From Rhodospirillales bacterium (lineage in GTDB: Bacteria; Pseudomonadota; Alphaproteobacteria; Rhodospirillales; JAPHTL01): a stretch of 16,414 nt of DNA. The notes beneath the pieces were generated by a model that saw nothing but the letters and a program-made list of their open reading frames with translations, did no database searches and was not told the origin of the DNA. Positions 6,692-15,257 of the stretch are shown piece after piece. Numbering within the stretch: position 1 is the stretch's first letter; each line of letters opens with the position of its first letter. Location of the stretch: positions 1 to 16,414 of the forward strand of contig JAPHTL010000032.1 in NCBI GenBank assembly GCA_026193355.1, read 5' to 3'. The translations under genes were made by a program, and so were the position numbers.

Positions 6692-8266
6692 ATGAACCAA
6701 CAAGACGATTTCGCCCAGCGCCAGCGCCCCGTAATCCTGTGCATCCTCGACGGATGGGGCCTGCGCGAAGATGCCCCCGACAATGCCATCTCCATGGCCA
6801 AAACCCCGGTGTGGGATCGCCTGCTGGAAACATGCCCCGTCGCGCGGCTTCAGGCATCGGCCGAGGAAGTCGGCCTGCCCGCCGGACAGATGGGAAATTC
6901 CGAAGTCGGCCACATGAATATCGGGGCGGGACGGGTCGTGATGCAGGACCTTCCCCTGATCGACACCGCCATCGCCGACGGATCCCTCAAGGCCAACCCG
7001 GAACTGCGGCGGATGATCGACGCGCTGAAGAAAAGCGGCGGCACCTGCCATATCATGGGCCTGTTGTCGCCGGGCGGCGTTCATTCCATGCAGGGCCATA
7101 TGGCGGCTCTGGCCCGCATTGTCACCGAGTCCGGCGTTCCCGTGCGCATCCATGCCTTTCTGGACGGGCGCGACACGCCACCGTCAAGCGCAAAGAAATA
7201 CATGGGAGACTTCCTCTCCGAAATAGACGGGCTTCGTAATTGCCGCATCGCCACGGTCGGCGGGCGTTATTACGCAATGGATCGCGACAATCGGTGGGAA
7301 CGCGTGGCGAAGGCGTACCGGTCGATCGTCATCGGCGCAGGCGAGAAAGCCCCCAATCCCATGGCGGCGATCGATGCAAGCTATGATGCAGAAACCACAG
7401 ACGAATTCGTACTGCCCACCGTGATCAACGGGTACGAGGGCATGGCCAACGGAGACGGTATCCTGATGGCCAATTTCAGGGCCGACCGGGCGCGCGAAAT
7501 CCTCTCAGCCCTGCTCGACCCGGGGTTCGACGGCTTCGAGCGACCCAAGGCGATCACCTTCGAAACCGCCCTGGGCATGGTCGAATATTCGGCCGAACAT
7601 TCAAAGTTGATGGGCGTGCTTTTTCCCTCGGTCGAGTTGACGGGAATTCTAGGCCAGGTGCTCTCGGACGCCGGGCTGAAACAGTTGCGCATCGCCGAAA
7701 CCGAAAAATACGCGCACGTCACCTTCTTCTTCAATGGCGGTGAGGAAAAAGTGTTCCCGGGTGAAGACCGCATCCTTGTCCCTTCACCCAAGATCGCCAC
7801 CTACGACCTGCAACCGTCAATGAGCGCGCCCGAAGTCACCGACAAACTTGTCGCTGCGATCGGGTCCGGCAAATACGACGTCATCATCGTCAATTACGCA
7901 AATGGCGACATGGTCGGGCATACCGGGTTTATCGATGCAGCCGTCAAGGCTGCGGAAACCGTGGATACTGCCATCGGCCGCCTTGACGAGGCCGTAAAGC
8001 TGGCGGGCGGCGTCATGCTGATAACGGCCGATCATGGCAACCTTGAACAGATGAGCGACCCTGAATCCGGTCAGCAGCACACCGCCCATACCCTCAACCC
8101 CGTACCGCTGGTCATGGTCAACGGGCCATCCTGGGCGGGGGGACTCAACGATGGACGCCTCGCCGACATCGCGCCGACCATTCTTCGCCTCATGGGCATG
8201 AAGCAGCCCTCCGAAATGACCGGACGCTCCCTGATCGACGAGGGCACCCGGCGTGATTCGGCCTAG
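6692..8266 (+). CDS. gpmI: 2,3-bisphosphoglycerate-independent phosphoglycerate mutase
   Basis: This cytoplasmic Mn2+-dependent enzyme interconverts 3- and 2-phosphoglycerate in glycolysis and gluconeogenesis through a phosphoserine intermediate. The 524-residue protein has normal length. Motifs are ILCILDGWGLRE (15-26, with a metal-binding Asp), GQMGNSEVGHMNIGAGR (66-82, nucleophile S70), HAFLDGRDTPP (near 150-162), NFRADRAREI (near 260-270), DHGNLEQM (near 446) and HTAHTLNPVP (near 463-472). The ATG at 6692 follows rlmH by 106 nt and probably opens a new transcription unit. Its last 14 nt overlap the GTG start of the envC-like gene. gpmI beside envC recurs in E. coli (gpmM-envC-yibQ). Confidence 0.97.
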   Translation: MNQQDDFAQRQRPVILCILDGWGLREDAPDNAISMAKTPVWDRLLETCPVARLQASAEEVGLPAGQMGNSEVGHMNIGAGRVVMQDLPLIDTAIADGSLKANPELRRMIDALKKSGGTCHIMGLLSPGGVHSMQGHMAALARIVTESGVPVRIHAFLDGRDTPPSSAKKYMGDFLSEIDGLRNCRIATVGGRYYAMDRDNRWERVAKAYRSIVIGAGEKAPNPMAAIDASYDAETTDEFVLPTVINGYEGMANGDGILMANFRADRAREILSALLDPGFDGFERPKAITFETALGMVEYSAEHSKLMGVLFPSVELTGILGQVLSDAGLKQLRIAETEKYAHVTFFFNGGEEKVFPGEDRILVPSPKIATYDLQPSMSAPEVTDKLVAAIGSGKYDVIIVNYANGDMVGHTGFIDAAVKAAETVDTAIGRLDEAVKLAGGVMLITADHGNLEQMSDPESGQQHTAHTLNPVPLVMVNGPSWAGGLNDGRLADIAPTILRLMGMKQPSEMTGRSLIDEGTRRDSA

Positions 8267-9533
8267 CCCGATCCTGCCACTTCTTCTGGCGGCCGCCTTT
8301 GTAGCGGGCCTTGCGGTCACGCGCGCGGCTGGCGCCGAGGAAGGCGCGGAACGTGTCGAGGACCGGTTGAACACGATCGAACGTGAACTCAAGCAAAGGA
8401 AGGAACGCGCGGAATCGCTGGAACGCGAGGCCGAAAGCCTGAAGCGGGAGCTGGGTGCGTTACAAAAGCGCCTGGTCGAAGCGGGACGGGCGACACAGGA
8501 AAACGAAACCCAGGCGACCGAACTGGAATCCCAACTGGCGGATCTTGAAAAGCAGGAAGCCGAAATGCGCAACCAGCTTGCCAGCAGTCATGGACAGCAT
8601 GTGGTCGTGCTGGGCGCGCTTGAACGCATGGCGCGCCACCCACCCGAAGCCCTGATCGCCCACCCCCTGTCGTCACAGGACCTGGTTCGCAGCGCCATCC
8701 TTCTGCGCGCCGCCGTGCCGGGCATCGAGGAACGGGCGATAAGGCTGCAAAATGAACTGGCGGTTCTGTCCCAAACCCGCGCCGATATCGCATCCCGAAG
8801 GGCCGAGCTTGCCGCCCTTGCCCGGAAGATGGAGGATGACCGGGGCGAAATAGGCAGTATGATCGCGCGCAAGAGGGCGCTTCAACGCGATGCGATTGCG
8901 GCGCGACGCACGGAAACGAAACGTCTCGGGACGCTGGCGCAGGAAGCCAAGGATCTTCGCGAACTGTTCCAGCAGCTTGCGCGGGAAAAGGAAACCCGCC
9001 AGCGCGCGGAGGCCGAGCGTCGAGCGGCGGCGGAACGCACCGAACGGGATTCCGCGCAAAAGGAATCGGGCGAAAGGAAGGTCGCGGCCCTTGCCGCGAT
9101 CCCGAAGCCAAGCGGCGGAAAACCGATCAGCGAAGCGCGTGGCAAGTTGTGGATGCCCGTGGGCGGCCGGATTGTCACCCGCTATGGAGAGAAAAACGAT
9201 ACCGGACTTTCGGAAAAAGGCATTACCATCTCGACGCGCCCCAATGCGCAGGTCGTCGCACCCTATGACGGGCGTGTCGCCTATGCCGGGCCGTTCCGGG
9301 GCTATGGGCAACTCTTGATCATCGAACATGGCGAGGGATATCATAGCCTTATCGCTGGACTGACGCGGATCGATACAGTCGTCGGGCAGTGGTTACTGGC
9401 TGGAGAGCCGGTCGGGATCATGGAAAAGAAGGCGCGGAGCAATCCAACCCTTTATGTTGAATTGCGGCGAAACGGCCAGCCCATCAATCCACTTCCGTGG
9501 TTGGCAACCAGCAAAAGCAAGGCGAGGGGATGA
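8253..9533 (+). CDS. envC: EnvC-like murein hydrolase activator (degenerate LytM/M23)
   Basis: EnvC-family proteins are periplasmic coiled-coil factors that switch on amidases to split septal peptidoglycan. The 426-residue product starts at a GTG with GAGGG (8240-8244) 8 nt upstream, inside the end of gpmI. An N-terminal signal peptide (about 1-28, hydrophobic PILPLLLAAAFVAGLAV, then AAGA) leads into long charged coiled coils (about 30-125 and 155-275), then a LytM domain (about 296-415). Zinc ligands are missing. Where active M23 enzymes have HxGxD there is E321-K-G-I-T325, and where they have HxH there is T399-L-Y401. That is expected of an activator without hydrolase activity. Its stop overlaps the ctpA start (ATGA). 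The target amidase is not in this window. Confidence 0.9.
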   Translation: MIRPSPILPLLLAAAFVAGLAVTRAAGAEEGAERVEDRLNTIERELKQRKERAESLEREAESLKRELGALQKRLVEAGRATQENETQATELESQLADLEKQEAEMRNQLASSHGQHVVVLGALERMARHPPEALIAHPLSSQDLVRSAILLRAAVPGIEERAIRLQNELAVLSQTRADIASRRAELAALARKMEDDRGEIGSMIARKRALQRDAIAARRTETKRLGTLAQEAKDLRELFQQLAREKETRQRAEAERRAAAERTERDSAQKESGERKVAALAAIPKPSGGKPISEARGKLWMPVGGRIVTRYGEKNDTGLSEKGITISTRPNAQVVAPYDGRVAYAGPFRGYGQLLIIEHGEGYHSLIAGLTRIDTVVGQWLLAGEPVGIMEKKARSNPTLYVELRRNGQPINPLPWLATSKSKARG

Positions 9534-10834
9534 TCAAAAACATTTTATGGGCGGTTTTCGCCATCAGCGTAGTTCTGTCCGTCCCGACCCCGGCCACCGC
9601 GGATGAACCCGATAACGAGACATACCGGCTGCTTAATCTGTTCGGCGACGTGCTGGAACGTGTCCGGAAGGATTACGTCGAACCGGTTACCGACAAGGAA
9701 CTGATCGAAGCGGCCATCGAAGGGATGCTGGCGTCTCTCGATCCGCATTCCAGCTACATGAATTCCGACCGTTATCGTGAAATGCAGGTCCAGACCCGCG
9801 GCCAGTTTGGCGGCCTTGGAATCCAGGTCACAATGCAGGACGGTCTGATCAAGGTCATCTCGCCGATCGACGACACACCGGCCTATCGTGCAGGGATCAA
9901 GGCGGGGGATCTGATTTCGCACCTCGACAAGGAACCCGTGACGGGCCTGACCCTGAACGACGCCGTCGAGAAGATGCGCGGCAAGGTCGGCACCGATATC
10001 GTGTTGACCGTCCTTCGTGACAAGAAGGAACCCTTCGACGTCACCCTCAAGCGCGCTGTCATCAAGATCAAATCGGTCCGTTCCCGCGTCGAAGGCGATG
10101 TCGGGTATCTTCGGATCACCCAGTTCACCGAACAGACCCTCGCCGGGGTCGAAAAGGAGCTGGCGGCCCTGCGCTCGACACTTGGGGACAGCATGAAGGG
10201 TCTGGTCATCGACCTGCGCAACAATCCCGGCGGGCTTCTTGATCAGGCGATCGAGGTTTCCGACGCCTTCCTCGAACGGGGCGAAATCGTTTCCACACGC
10301 ACCCGCCGTCCCGAAGAAACCCAGCGGTTCAATGCCCGGGCCGGAGACATCACCAACGGCCTGCCGATTATCGTTCTGATCAACGGCGGTTCGGCATCGG
10401 CTTCGGAAATCGTCGCGGGCGCCCTTCAGGATCACAAGCGGGCCCTGATCCTGGGCGCGAAGTCATTCGGCAAGGGTTCGGTCCAGACGGTCGTACCCCT
10501 GCGCCAGCATGGCGCAATGCGGCTGACGACGGCGCGTTACTACACACCGTCGGGCCGTTCGATCCAGGCCGTTGGAATCGAGCCCGATATCGAAGTCGAT
10601 CAGGCGCGTATCGAACATGTCGGCAATCGAACCATCCGGCGGGAGGCGGACCTGAAAGGCGCGCTGGACCGGATCGGCGAAAACGGAAGCGGCGGCGAGC
10701 CGGCACCTTCGGAAGAAAACGGCGATGCGCCGGCGCAGGCCGATGGGGAAAAGCGGATCGACTATCAGCTTGAGCGGGCGCTCGACCTTATCCATGGCAT
10801 TTCGGTGTTTGGCGCGAAGGTCGGCGGTCGCTGA
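9530..10834 (+). CDS. ctpA: C-terminal processing protease CtpA (S41 family, PDZ)
   Basis: CtpA-type proteases are envelope serine proteases with a Ser/Lys dyad; family members degrade peptidoglycan hydrolases or trim periplasmic proteins. The ATG at 9530 overlaps the envC stop (ATGA), with AAGG 7 nt upstream, and gives 434 residues. A GTG at 9497 would put 11 residues before the signal sequence and is less likely. Residues 1-24 form a signal peptide (NILWAVFAISVVLSVP, then ATA). LDPHSSYM (70-77) opens the family core, and a PDZ domain (about 92-170) contains GGLGIQV and AGIKAGDLI. The catalytic region has LVIDLRNNPGG (225-235), the GGSASASEI motif with nucleophile S290, and FGKG with K315, spaced 25 residues apart as in characterised enzymes. 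It looks active. Confidence 0.96.
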   Translation: MIKNILWAVFAISVVLSVPTPATADEPDNETYRLLNLFGDVLERVRKDYVEPVTDKELIEAAIEGMLASLDPHSSYMNSDRYREMQVQTRGQFGGLGIQVTMQDGLIKVISPIDDTPAYRAGIKAGDLISHLDKEPVTGLTLNDAVEKMRGKVGTDIVLTVLRDKKEPFDVTLKRAVIKIKSVRSRVEGDVGYLRITQFTEQTLAGVEKELAALRSTLGDSMKGLVIDLRNNPGGLLDQAIEVSDAFLERGEIVSTRTRRPEETQRFNARAGDITNGLPIIVLINGGSASASEIVAGALQDHKRALILGAKSFGKGSVQTVVPLRQHGAMRLTTARYYTPSGRSIQAVGIEPDIEVDQARIEHVGNRTIRREADLKGALDRIGENGSGGEPAPSEENGDAPAQADGEKRIDYQLERALDLIHGISVFGAKVGGR

Positions 10835-10867
10835 GCGGATGCATCGGGAACCGGCAGGGGAAGGCGT

Positions 10868-12337
10868 GTGAAAATCCCTTTCAGTTTCGCTGGCCTTAAA
10901 AAGGTCTTCACGCGCAAGAAGCGCGACGATATCGATGACGACTTCGATTTCAGCGATTTCGATGACGACGAGCTTGGCGAATCCGTTCCGTCCGAGGGCG
11001 AGGAAGGCGCGCCCAAAGAGCATGAGGAACCCGCTGCAGACGAAACCGAGACCACGGATGGCGGAGAAAAGGGACCAGATGGCGAAGAAACGCCCGAATC
11101 ATCCCCCTCGCCCGAAGCGCCCGACGATGGCTACAACGACGAACCCTTCCCTGAATCCGATTATCCCGATGTATTTGACGACGAAAAGAAGGGACTGAGT
11201 GGCCGCGGGCGGATCATCGTGATTGCCGCCGCCGCAAGTCTTGTTCTCGTCATCGGCGGCGGCGCCATGATGTTCCTTGGCGGCGATGGAGAAGCCGACG
11301 GCGGAACAGCGCGCGTTTCCCTTGCCATGCCGGAAAAGGGCGCAGGATCGGGCGTTACCGCCCTGACCCCTCCGGGTGCGGAAGGAGCGGGTGGCGAGGG
11401 CATGGGCCAGGCCTCCCCCGATGGCGACGGACAAGGGCTGAAAGCCGCCGGACTTCTCGAATCCGGTGTTGTGGTGCCTGCGGTATCGGTAGGGGCCTAT
11501 GACAAGATCGCCCGCATCGACAACGTCGAGCCACTTCCCGCCGCACCCATTCCTGAACTGACGGAGACGACGGCGGAAGGTCCGCTGCCCAAAGTCGCCG
11601 CCGATGGCCGCAAACCCTGGCAGGTCTACGCCAGGCCCTTCGACGCACGGGATGATCGCCCACGGATCAGCATTGTCGTAACCGGCCTCGGCCTCAGCAA
11701 TGAGGCGACCAGGGCGGCGATCCAGCGCCTCCCCCCCGACATAACGTTGGCTTTCTCTCCTTACGGGCGATCCCTTGATCGCTGGATTCCCGACGCCCGC
11801 AACGCAGGGCATGAGGTCTTTCTGACCCTGCCCATGGAGCCGCAAAGCTTTCCCCTTGATGATCCCGGCCCCTTGGCGATGCTGACATCCGTTCCGAGTA
11901 CGATGAATATCCAGCGTCTCGACGGTGTCATGGGCAAGGGGAGTGGATATGTCGGCCTGGTGACGGAGATGGGATCCCAGTTCTCGGACTCGGAAAAACA
12001 CCTGAAACCCATCATGGAGACCCTTCGCGACAGGGGCCTGATGCTTGTGGACGCCGGCGACCAGAATGTCAGCAAGGCGCCGGCCATGGCCAGTGAACTT
12101 GGCGTGCCGCGCGCCATCGTCAATATTGTCCTGGATAATGATCCCGCCCCCGAAGCGATCCGCGCCAGACTTGCCGAACTGGAAAGCGTCGCAAAGGAAT
12201 ACTTCGTCGCCATCGCTATCGCTCAGCCCTATCCGTCGACCATCGCCGTGTTGCGGGAGTGGTCCATGACCGTTAAGGACAGAAACATCGCCCTCGCCCC
12301 GCTTTCAGCCAGCGCAGACAAGCAGATCCTTCCATGA
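10868..12337 (+). CDS. Divergent polysaccharide deacetylase family protein (YibQ-like)
   Basis: This is a membrane-anchored envelope protein of unknown biochemical role. The GTG start has AGGGG (10856-10860) 7 nt upstream; 489 residues. Residues 1-110 are a basic lead (KKVFTRKKR), then a strongly acidic, probably disordered cytoplasmic stretch. One transmembrane helix follows (about 115-137), then a Gly/Ala/Pro-rich linker, then the divergent deacetylase domain (about 264-485). Key metal ligands of true NodB-type deacetylases look lost: VVTGLG (270-275) replaces the Asp-Asp motif, VTEMGSQF (365-372) replaces the His-containing motif, and IAQPYP (451-456) has Gln where His-Pro is usual. E. coli yibQ follows envC; here ctpA lies between. 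The stop overlaps the rppH start (ATGA). Confidence 0.87.
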   Translation: MKIPFSFAGLKKVFTRKKRDDIDDDFDFSDFDDDELGESVPSEGEEGAPKEHEEPAADETETTDGGEKGPDGEETPESSPSPEAPDDGYNDEPFPESDYPDVFDDEKKGLSGRGRIIVIAAAASLVLVIGGGAMMFLGGDGEADGGTARVSLAMPEKGAGSGVTALTPPGAEGAGGEGMGQASPDGDGQGLKAAGLLESGVVVPAVSVGAYDKIARIDNVEPLPAAPIPELTETTAEGPLPKVAADGRKPWQVYARPFDARDDRPRISIVVTGLGLSNEATRAAIQRLPPDITLAFSPYGRSLDRWIPDARNAGHEVFLTLPMEPQSFPLDDPGPLAMLTSVPSTMNIQRLDGVMGKGSGYVGLVTEMGSQFSDSEKHLKPIMETLRDRGLMLVDAGDQNVSKAPAMASELGVPRAIVNIVLDNDPAPEAIRARLAELESVAKEYFVAIAIAQPYPSTIAVLREWSMTVKDRNIALAPLSASADKQILP

Positions 12338-12852
12338 CCCCCAAAAAAGACCACAACGACCTTCCCTATCGCCTTGGGGTTGGTGTTCTTCTCCTGAATC
12401 GTGACGGCCACGTTTTCACCGCACGGCGAATCGACACCGAGCCCGAAGCCTGGCAAATGCCGCAAGGCGGCATCGACAAGGACGAAGACCCGCGCGCGGC
12501 GGCCTTGCGGGAACTGGAAGAGGAAACAGGGATAACCCAGGCGGAAATCATCGATGAAACGCAGGACTGGCTGGCCTACGACCTGCCGAAAGACCTGCGA
12601 AAGAAAGTCTGGAAAGGACGCTTTCGCGGCCAGAAGCAAAAGTGGTATGTGATGCGCTTCACAGGCAAGGATGAGGACATCGACTTGAACCACACCGGGC
12701 ATCCCGAATTCAACGCCTGGAAATGGATTGATATCGAGGAACTTCCGCGACTGATTGTTCCCTTCAAGCGACCGCTTTATGAAGCCCTTGTCGATCGCTT
12801 CCTGCCTCTTGTCCGGCGGATGCAGCGCGAACGGAGCGTTCCTGGCTCATGA
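12334..12852 (+). CDS. rppH: RNA pyrophosphohydrolase RppH
   Basis: RppH removes pyrophosphate from triphosphorylated mRNA 5' ends and so triggers RNase E-dependent decay. The 172-residue Nudix protein carries PYRLGVGVLLLNRDGHVF (11-28), WQMPQGGID (40-48) and a perfect Nudix box, GX5EX7REUXEEXGU, at 45-67. The segment FRGQKQKWYVMRF (97-109) separates RppH from other Nudix hydrolases. Length is typical of alphaproteobacterial RppH, including former IalA-type annotations. The ATG overlaps the upstream stop by 4 nt and the stop overlaps the antiporter start by 4 nt; with no strong Shine-Dalgarno here, coupled translation is likely. Confidence 0.96.
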   Translation: MTPKKDHNDLPYRLGVGVLLLNRDGHVFTARRIDTEPEAWQMPQGGIDKDEDPRAAALRELEEETGITQAEIIDETQDWLAYDLPKDLRKKVWKGRFRGQKQKWYVMRFTGKDEDIDLNHTGHPEFNAWKWIDIEELPRLIVPFKRPLYEALVDRFLPLVRRMQRERSVPGS

Positions 12853-13829
12853 TGTACCTTCAGATCGCCATCGGGTTCATGCTTCTACTTGGCGGTGCGG
12901 AATTTCTTGTTCGCGGGGCCGTCTCAATGGCCAGGCGCCTTGGCATTTCGCCGCTTGTCATCGGAATGGTGGTCGTCGGTTTCGGCACGTCAGCACCTGA
13001 ACTTGTTGTCACCCTCGACGCCGCAATGTCCGGCTCGACGGGCATCGCTGTCGGCAACATCGTCGGTAGCAATATCGCGAATATTCTTTTGATTCTGGGC
13101 GCAAGCGGACTGTTGATTCCGATCGTCAGCGATCCGGCATTGATCCGTCGTGACGGAATCATTCTGGCGGGCGCAACCACGCTTTTTGTCATTCTCTGCC
13201 TGTTCGGGGTGATCGGCATTGTCGAAGGCGCAATCCTGACCATTCTGCTTTTCGCCTTCCTTGGGTATTCTTTCTGGCGGGAACGGGCGAACAAGGATCC
13301 CGCTGCGCAGGCCCACATCCACGAAGCGGAGGAAGTCGAGACCATCACCGACTCTCTCTGGCTTTCCGCGCTGGTTACACTTGGCGGTCTCGGATGCGTC
13401 GTTTTCGGGGCCGATCAACTTGTCGAGGGCGGGACCACACTGGCCCGCAGCCTTGGTGTTGCCGACGAAGTCATCGGCCTGACCATGATCGCCGTCGGCA
13501 CCTCCCTGCCGGAACTGGCCACTGCAATCGTCGCGGCCTATAGACGCCACGCCGACGTGGTGTTGGGGAACGTGCTGGGCAGCAACATATTCAACATGAT
13601 GGCCGTCATCGGACCCGTCGCATTGATCACGCCGCTTCCCGTTCCCGATCAGATCCTGCGCTTCGACCTCTGGGTGATGGAGGCCAGCACACTGGCGCTT
13701 CTGATCCTTCTGGCGACGCGACGCTCCTTCGGCAGAGTCGTGGCGGGTTCCTTCGTTTCCCTCTACCTCGCCTACATCGTCGTTCAGTTTTACGGCGTTG
13801 CGCCAATTCTCGATGCGCTTTTCGGGTAG
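12849..13829 (+). CDS. Calcium/sodium antiporter (YrbG/CaCA family)
   Basis: This is an inner-membrane cation exchanger of the CaCA superfamily, probably exchanging Ca2+ for Na+ or H+. The 326-residue protein is hydrophobic, with about ten predicted helices. It carries the two inverted alpha repeats that form the ion site: GFGTSAPEL with GNIVGSNIANILL (44-81), and AVGTSLPEL with GNVLGSNIFNM (215-250). The acidic Glu of each PEL and the Asn of each GSN motif are present. A short hydrophilic loop rich in Glu and His (about 144-168) divides the halves. The ATG at 12849 overlaps the rppH stop; the ATG at 12852 is equally possible. Ion specificity cannot be read from the sequence. Confidence 0.93.
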   Translation: MMYLQIAIGFMLLLGGAEFLVRGAVSMARRLGISPLVIGMVVVGFGTSAPELVVTLDAAMSGSTGIAVGNIVGSNIANILLILGASGLLIPIVSDPALIRRDGIILAGATTLFVILCLFGVIGIVEGAILTILLFAFLGYSFWRERANKDPAAQAHIHEAEEVETITDSLWLSALVTLGGLGCVVFGADQLVEGGTTLARSLGVADEVIGLTMIAVGTSLPELATAIVAAYRRHADVVLGNVLGSNIFNMMAVIGPVALITPLPVPDQILRFDLWVMEASTLALLILLATRRSFGRVVAGSFVSLYLAYIVVQFYGVAPILDALFG

Positions 13830-13885
13830 CCCGGAAAGCGTGTTGAGTCTTGCGCCAAACGGGCGCTTTGCCCCATGCTTGCGCC

Positions 13886-14668
13886 ATGCTGAACGATAGC
13901 GACAACACACAACCGGGCGTCGCCCTGGTAACCGGCGCCGCCCACCGTATCGGGCGCGCCATAGCCCTTGATCTGGCAGCGAACGGATGGTCCGTTGCGT
14001 TGCACTACAACCGCTCCCAGACAGCGGCGGCCGAACTGGCGGACGTGATTGTCCGGGACGGCGGGCGCGCAGCCATCGTTCATGCCGATCTGGCCATTGA
14101 GAACCAGGTCGAACGGCTGGTCGATCACGCCTCGGATGAGCTTGGCCCCGTCACCTGCCTGATCAACAACGCATCTGTATTCGAAGGCGATACGCTGGAA
14201 TCAACGACGCGGGCGTCATGGAACCTGCATATGGAGGTCAACCTCCGCGCACCCTTCGTTCTCATCCAGCGCATGGCCGCCCTTTTGCCGCCAGAAGCGG
14301 AAGGAAACGCCATCAACCTGATCGATCAGCGGGTCTGGAACCTGACGCCGCATTTCACGTCCTATACGCTCAGCAAATCGGGGCTGTGGACCCTGACACG
14401 GACGTTGGCGCAGGCGCTTGCGCCGCGCATCCGCGTCAACGCCATCGGCCCCGGACCAACCCTTCCCAGCATCCGCCAGACGGAAACGCAATTCGCCAGA
14501 CAGTACGCATCGATGCCACTGCAACGCCCGGCAACGCCTGAAGAGATTGCCCGAACCGCGCTTTTTATCCTTGCGACTCCGACAATGACCGGGCAAATGA
14601 TAGCCCTCGATGCGGGCCAGCACCTTGGATGGGCGCAGCCGGTAGACGGATATGAGTACGAAGAATAG
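13886..14668 (+). CDS. SDR oxidoreductase, pteridine reductase/FolM-like
   Basis: This short-chain dehydrogenase probably reduces a pterin or folate with NADPH. The ATG at 13886 gives 260 residues; a TTG at 13850 would add 12 weak residues. The Rossmann motif is TGAAHRIG (16-23), HYNRS (40-44) suggests NADPH, and NNAS (94-97) is present. The catalytic Ser of classical SDRs is replaced by Asp in NLIDQRVW (D147), while Y160 and K164 remain in SYTLSK. An Asp-Tyr-Lys triad is the signature of pteridine reductase PTR1. GPGPTLPS (188-195) is also typical. folB follows after about 36 nt, supporting a folate or pterin role; dihydrofolate or dihydromonapterin reductase activity is inferred. It lies 56 nt after the antiporter gene, and no good promoter is visible there. 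Confidence 0.85.
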   Translation: MLNDSDNTQPGVALVTGAAHRIGRAIALDLAANGWSVALHYNRSQTAAAELADVIVRDGGRAAIVHADLAIENQVERLVDHASDELGPVTCLINNASVFEGDTLESTTRASWNLHMEVNLRAPFVLIQRMAALLPPEAEGNAINLIDQRVWNLTPHFTSYTLSKSGLWTLTRTLAQALAPRIRVNAIGPGPTLPSIRQTETQFARQYASMPLQRPATPEEIARTALFILATPTMTGQMIALDAGQHLGWAQPVDGYEYEE

Positions 14669-14704
14669 ACCGACCACCACGGCGCCAGCGAAAGGCGGAT
14701 GCCC

Positions 14705-15124
14705 ATGACGGCCTCGACAGCACCGGTCATTCAACCCCTGCGCATCGCGGACGCGCGCGCATCGGTGCGCCATGTATTCATCCGGGATCTTGTTCTCGAC
14801 TGCTCCATCGGTGTGCACGCGCACGAACATCTGGCGGCGCAACCCGTTCGCATCAACCTCGACCTTGCCGTGAGCGAAGGGGATGCGCCGGTCCAGGATC
14901 GACTGGAGAACGTCGTTTGCTACGAGAGGATCGCGGATGGCGTTCGGGCCATCGTCGCCGACGGCCACGTCAATCTGGTCGAAACCCTGGCTGAGCGCAT
15001 CGCCGCAATGTGCCTTCAGGATACCCGGGTCGAAGCGGCCCGTGTGCGAGTCGAGAAGCTTGCCGTATTCAAAGACGCCGCCAGCGTTGGAATCGAAATC
15101 GAGCGATTCGCCAAATCCCTTTAG
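14705..15124 (+). CDS. folB: Dihydroneopterin aldolase
   Basis: FolB cleaves 7,8-dihydroneopterin to 6-hydroxymethyl-dihydropterin and glycolaldehyde in folate synthesis. I prefer the ATG at 14705 because AAAGG (14691-14695) is 9 nt upstream; the in-frame ATG at 14699 is only 3 nt from it. The product has 139 residues, with about 22 residues of extra N-terminus before the domain. Motifs are VFIRDLVLDCSIGVHAHE (24-41, with conserved E41), VNLVETLAERIA (89-100, conserved Glu) and VRVEKLAVFKDAASVGIEI (114-132, with the family's conserved Lys118). The usual KPxA after that lysine reads KLAVF, a small deviation. It is paired with the pterin-reductase-like SDR upstream. Confidence 0.92.
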   Translation: MTASTAPVIQPLRIADARASVRHVFIRDLVLDCSIGVHAHEHLAAQPVRINLDLAVSEGDAPVQDRLENVVCYERIADGVRAIVADGHVNLVETLAERIAAMCLQDTRVEAARVRVEKLAVFKDAASVGIEIERFAKSL

Positions 15125-15257
15125 CTGATCCATTCCCCACCCTGAAATGACAGGATAGCGGCTGGCCCTGCATGGGGGTGAGAGACTCTCTTTGCAACCC
15201 ACTGAAAATTAGGGATATTGCTGATCGGGAGCCAAAGTTGTGCACAGCCTTTTTACA

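Noticed and set aside
5395..6801. 468-residue minus-strand reading frame
   Set aside because: It covers nadD end, rsfS and rlmH, all well-supported + strand genes; no domain is recognisable and it is a GC-rich antisense artefact.
9497..9529. GTG start for ctpA at 9497
   Set aside because: It would place 11 polar residues before the signal peptide; the ATG at 9530 overlaps the envC stop in the usual ATGA form.
13850..13885. TTG start extending the SDR by 12 residues
   Set aside because: The added residues are unconserved and precede the Rossmann strand at an unusual distance; the ATG at 13886 gives a normal length.
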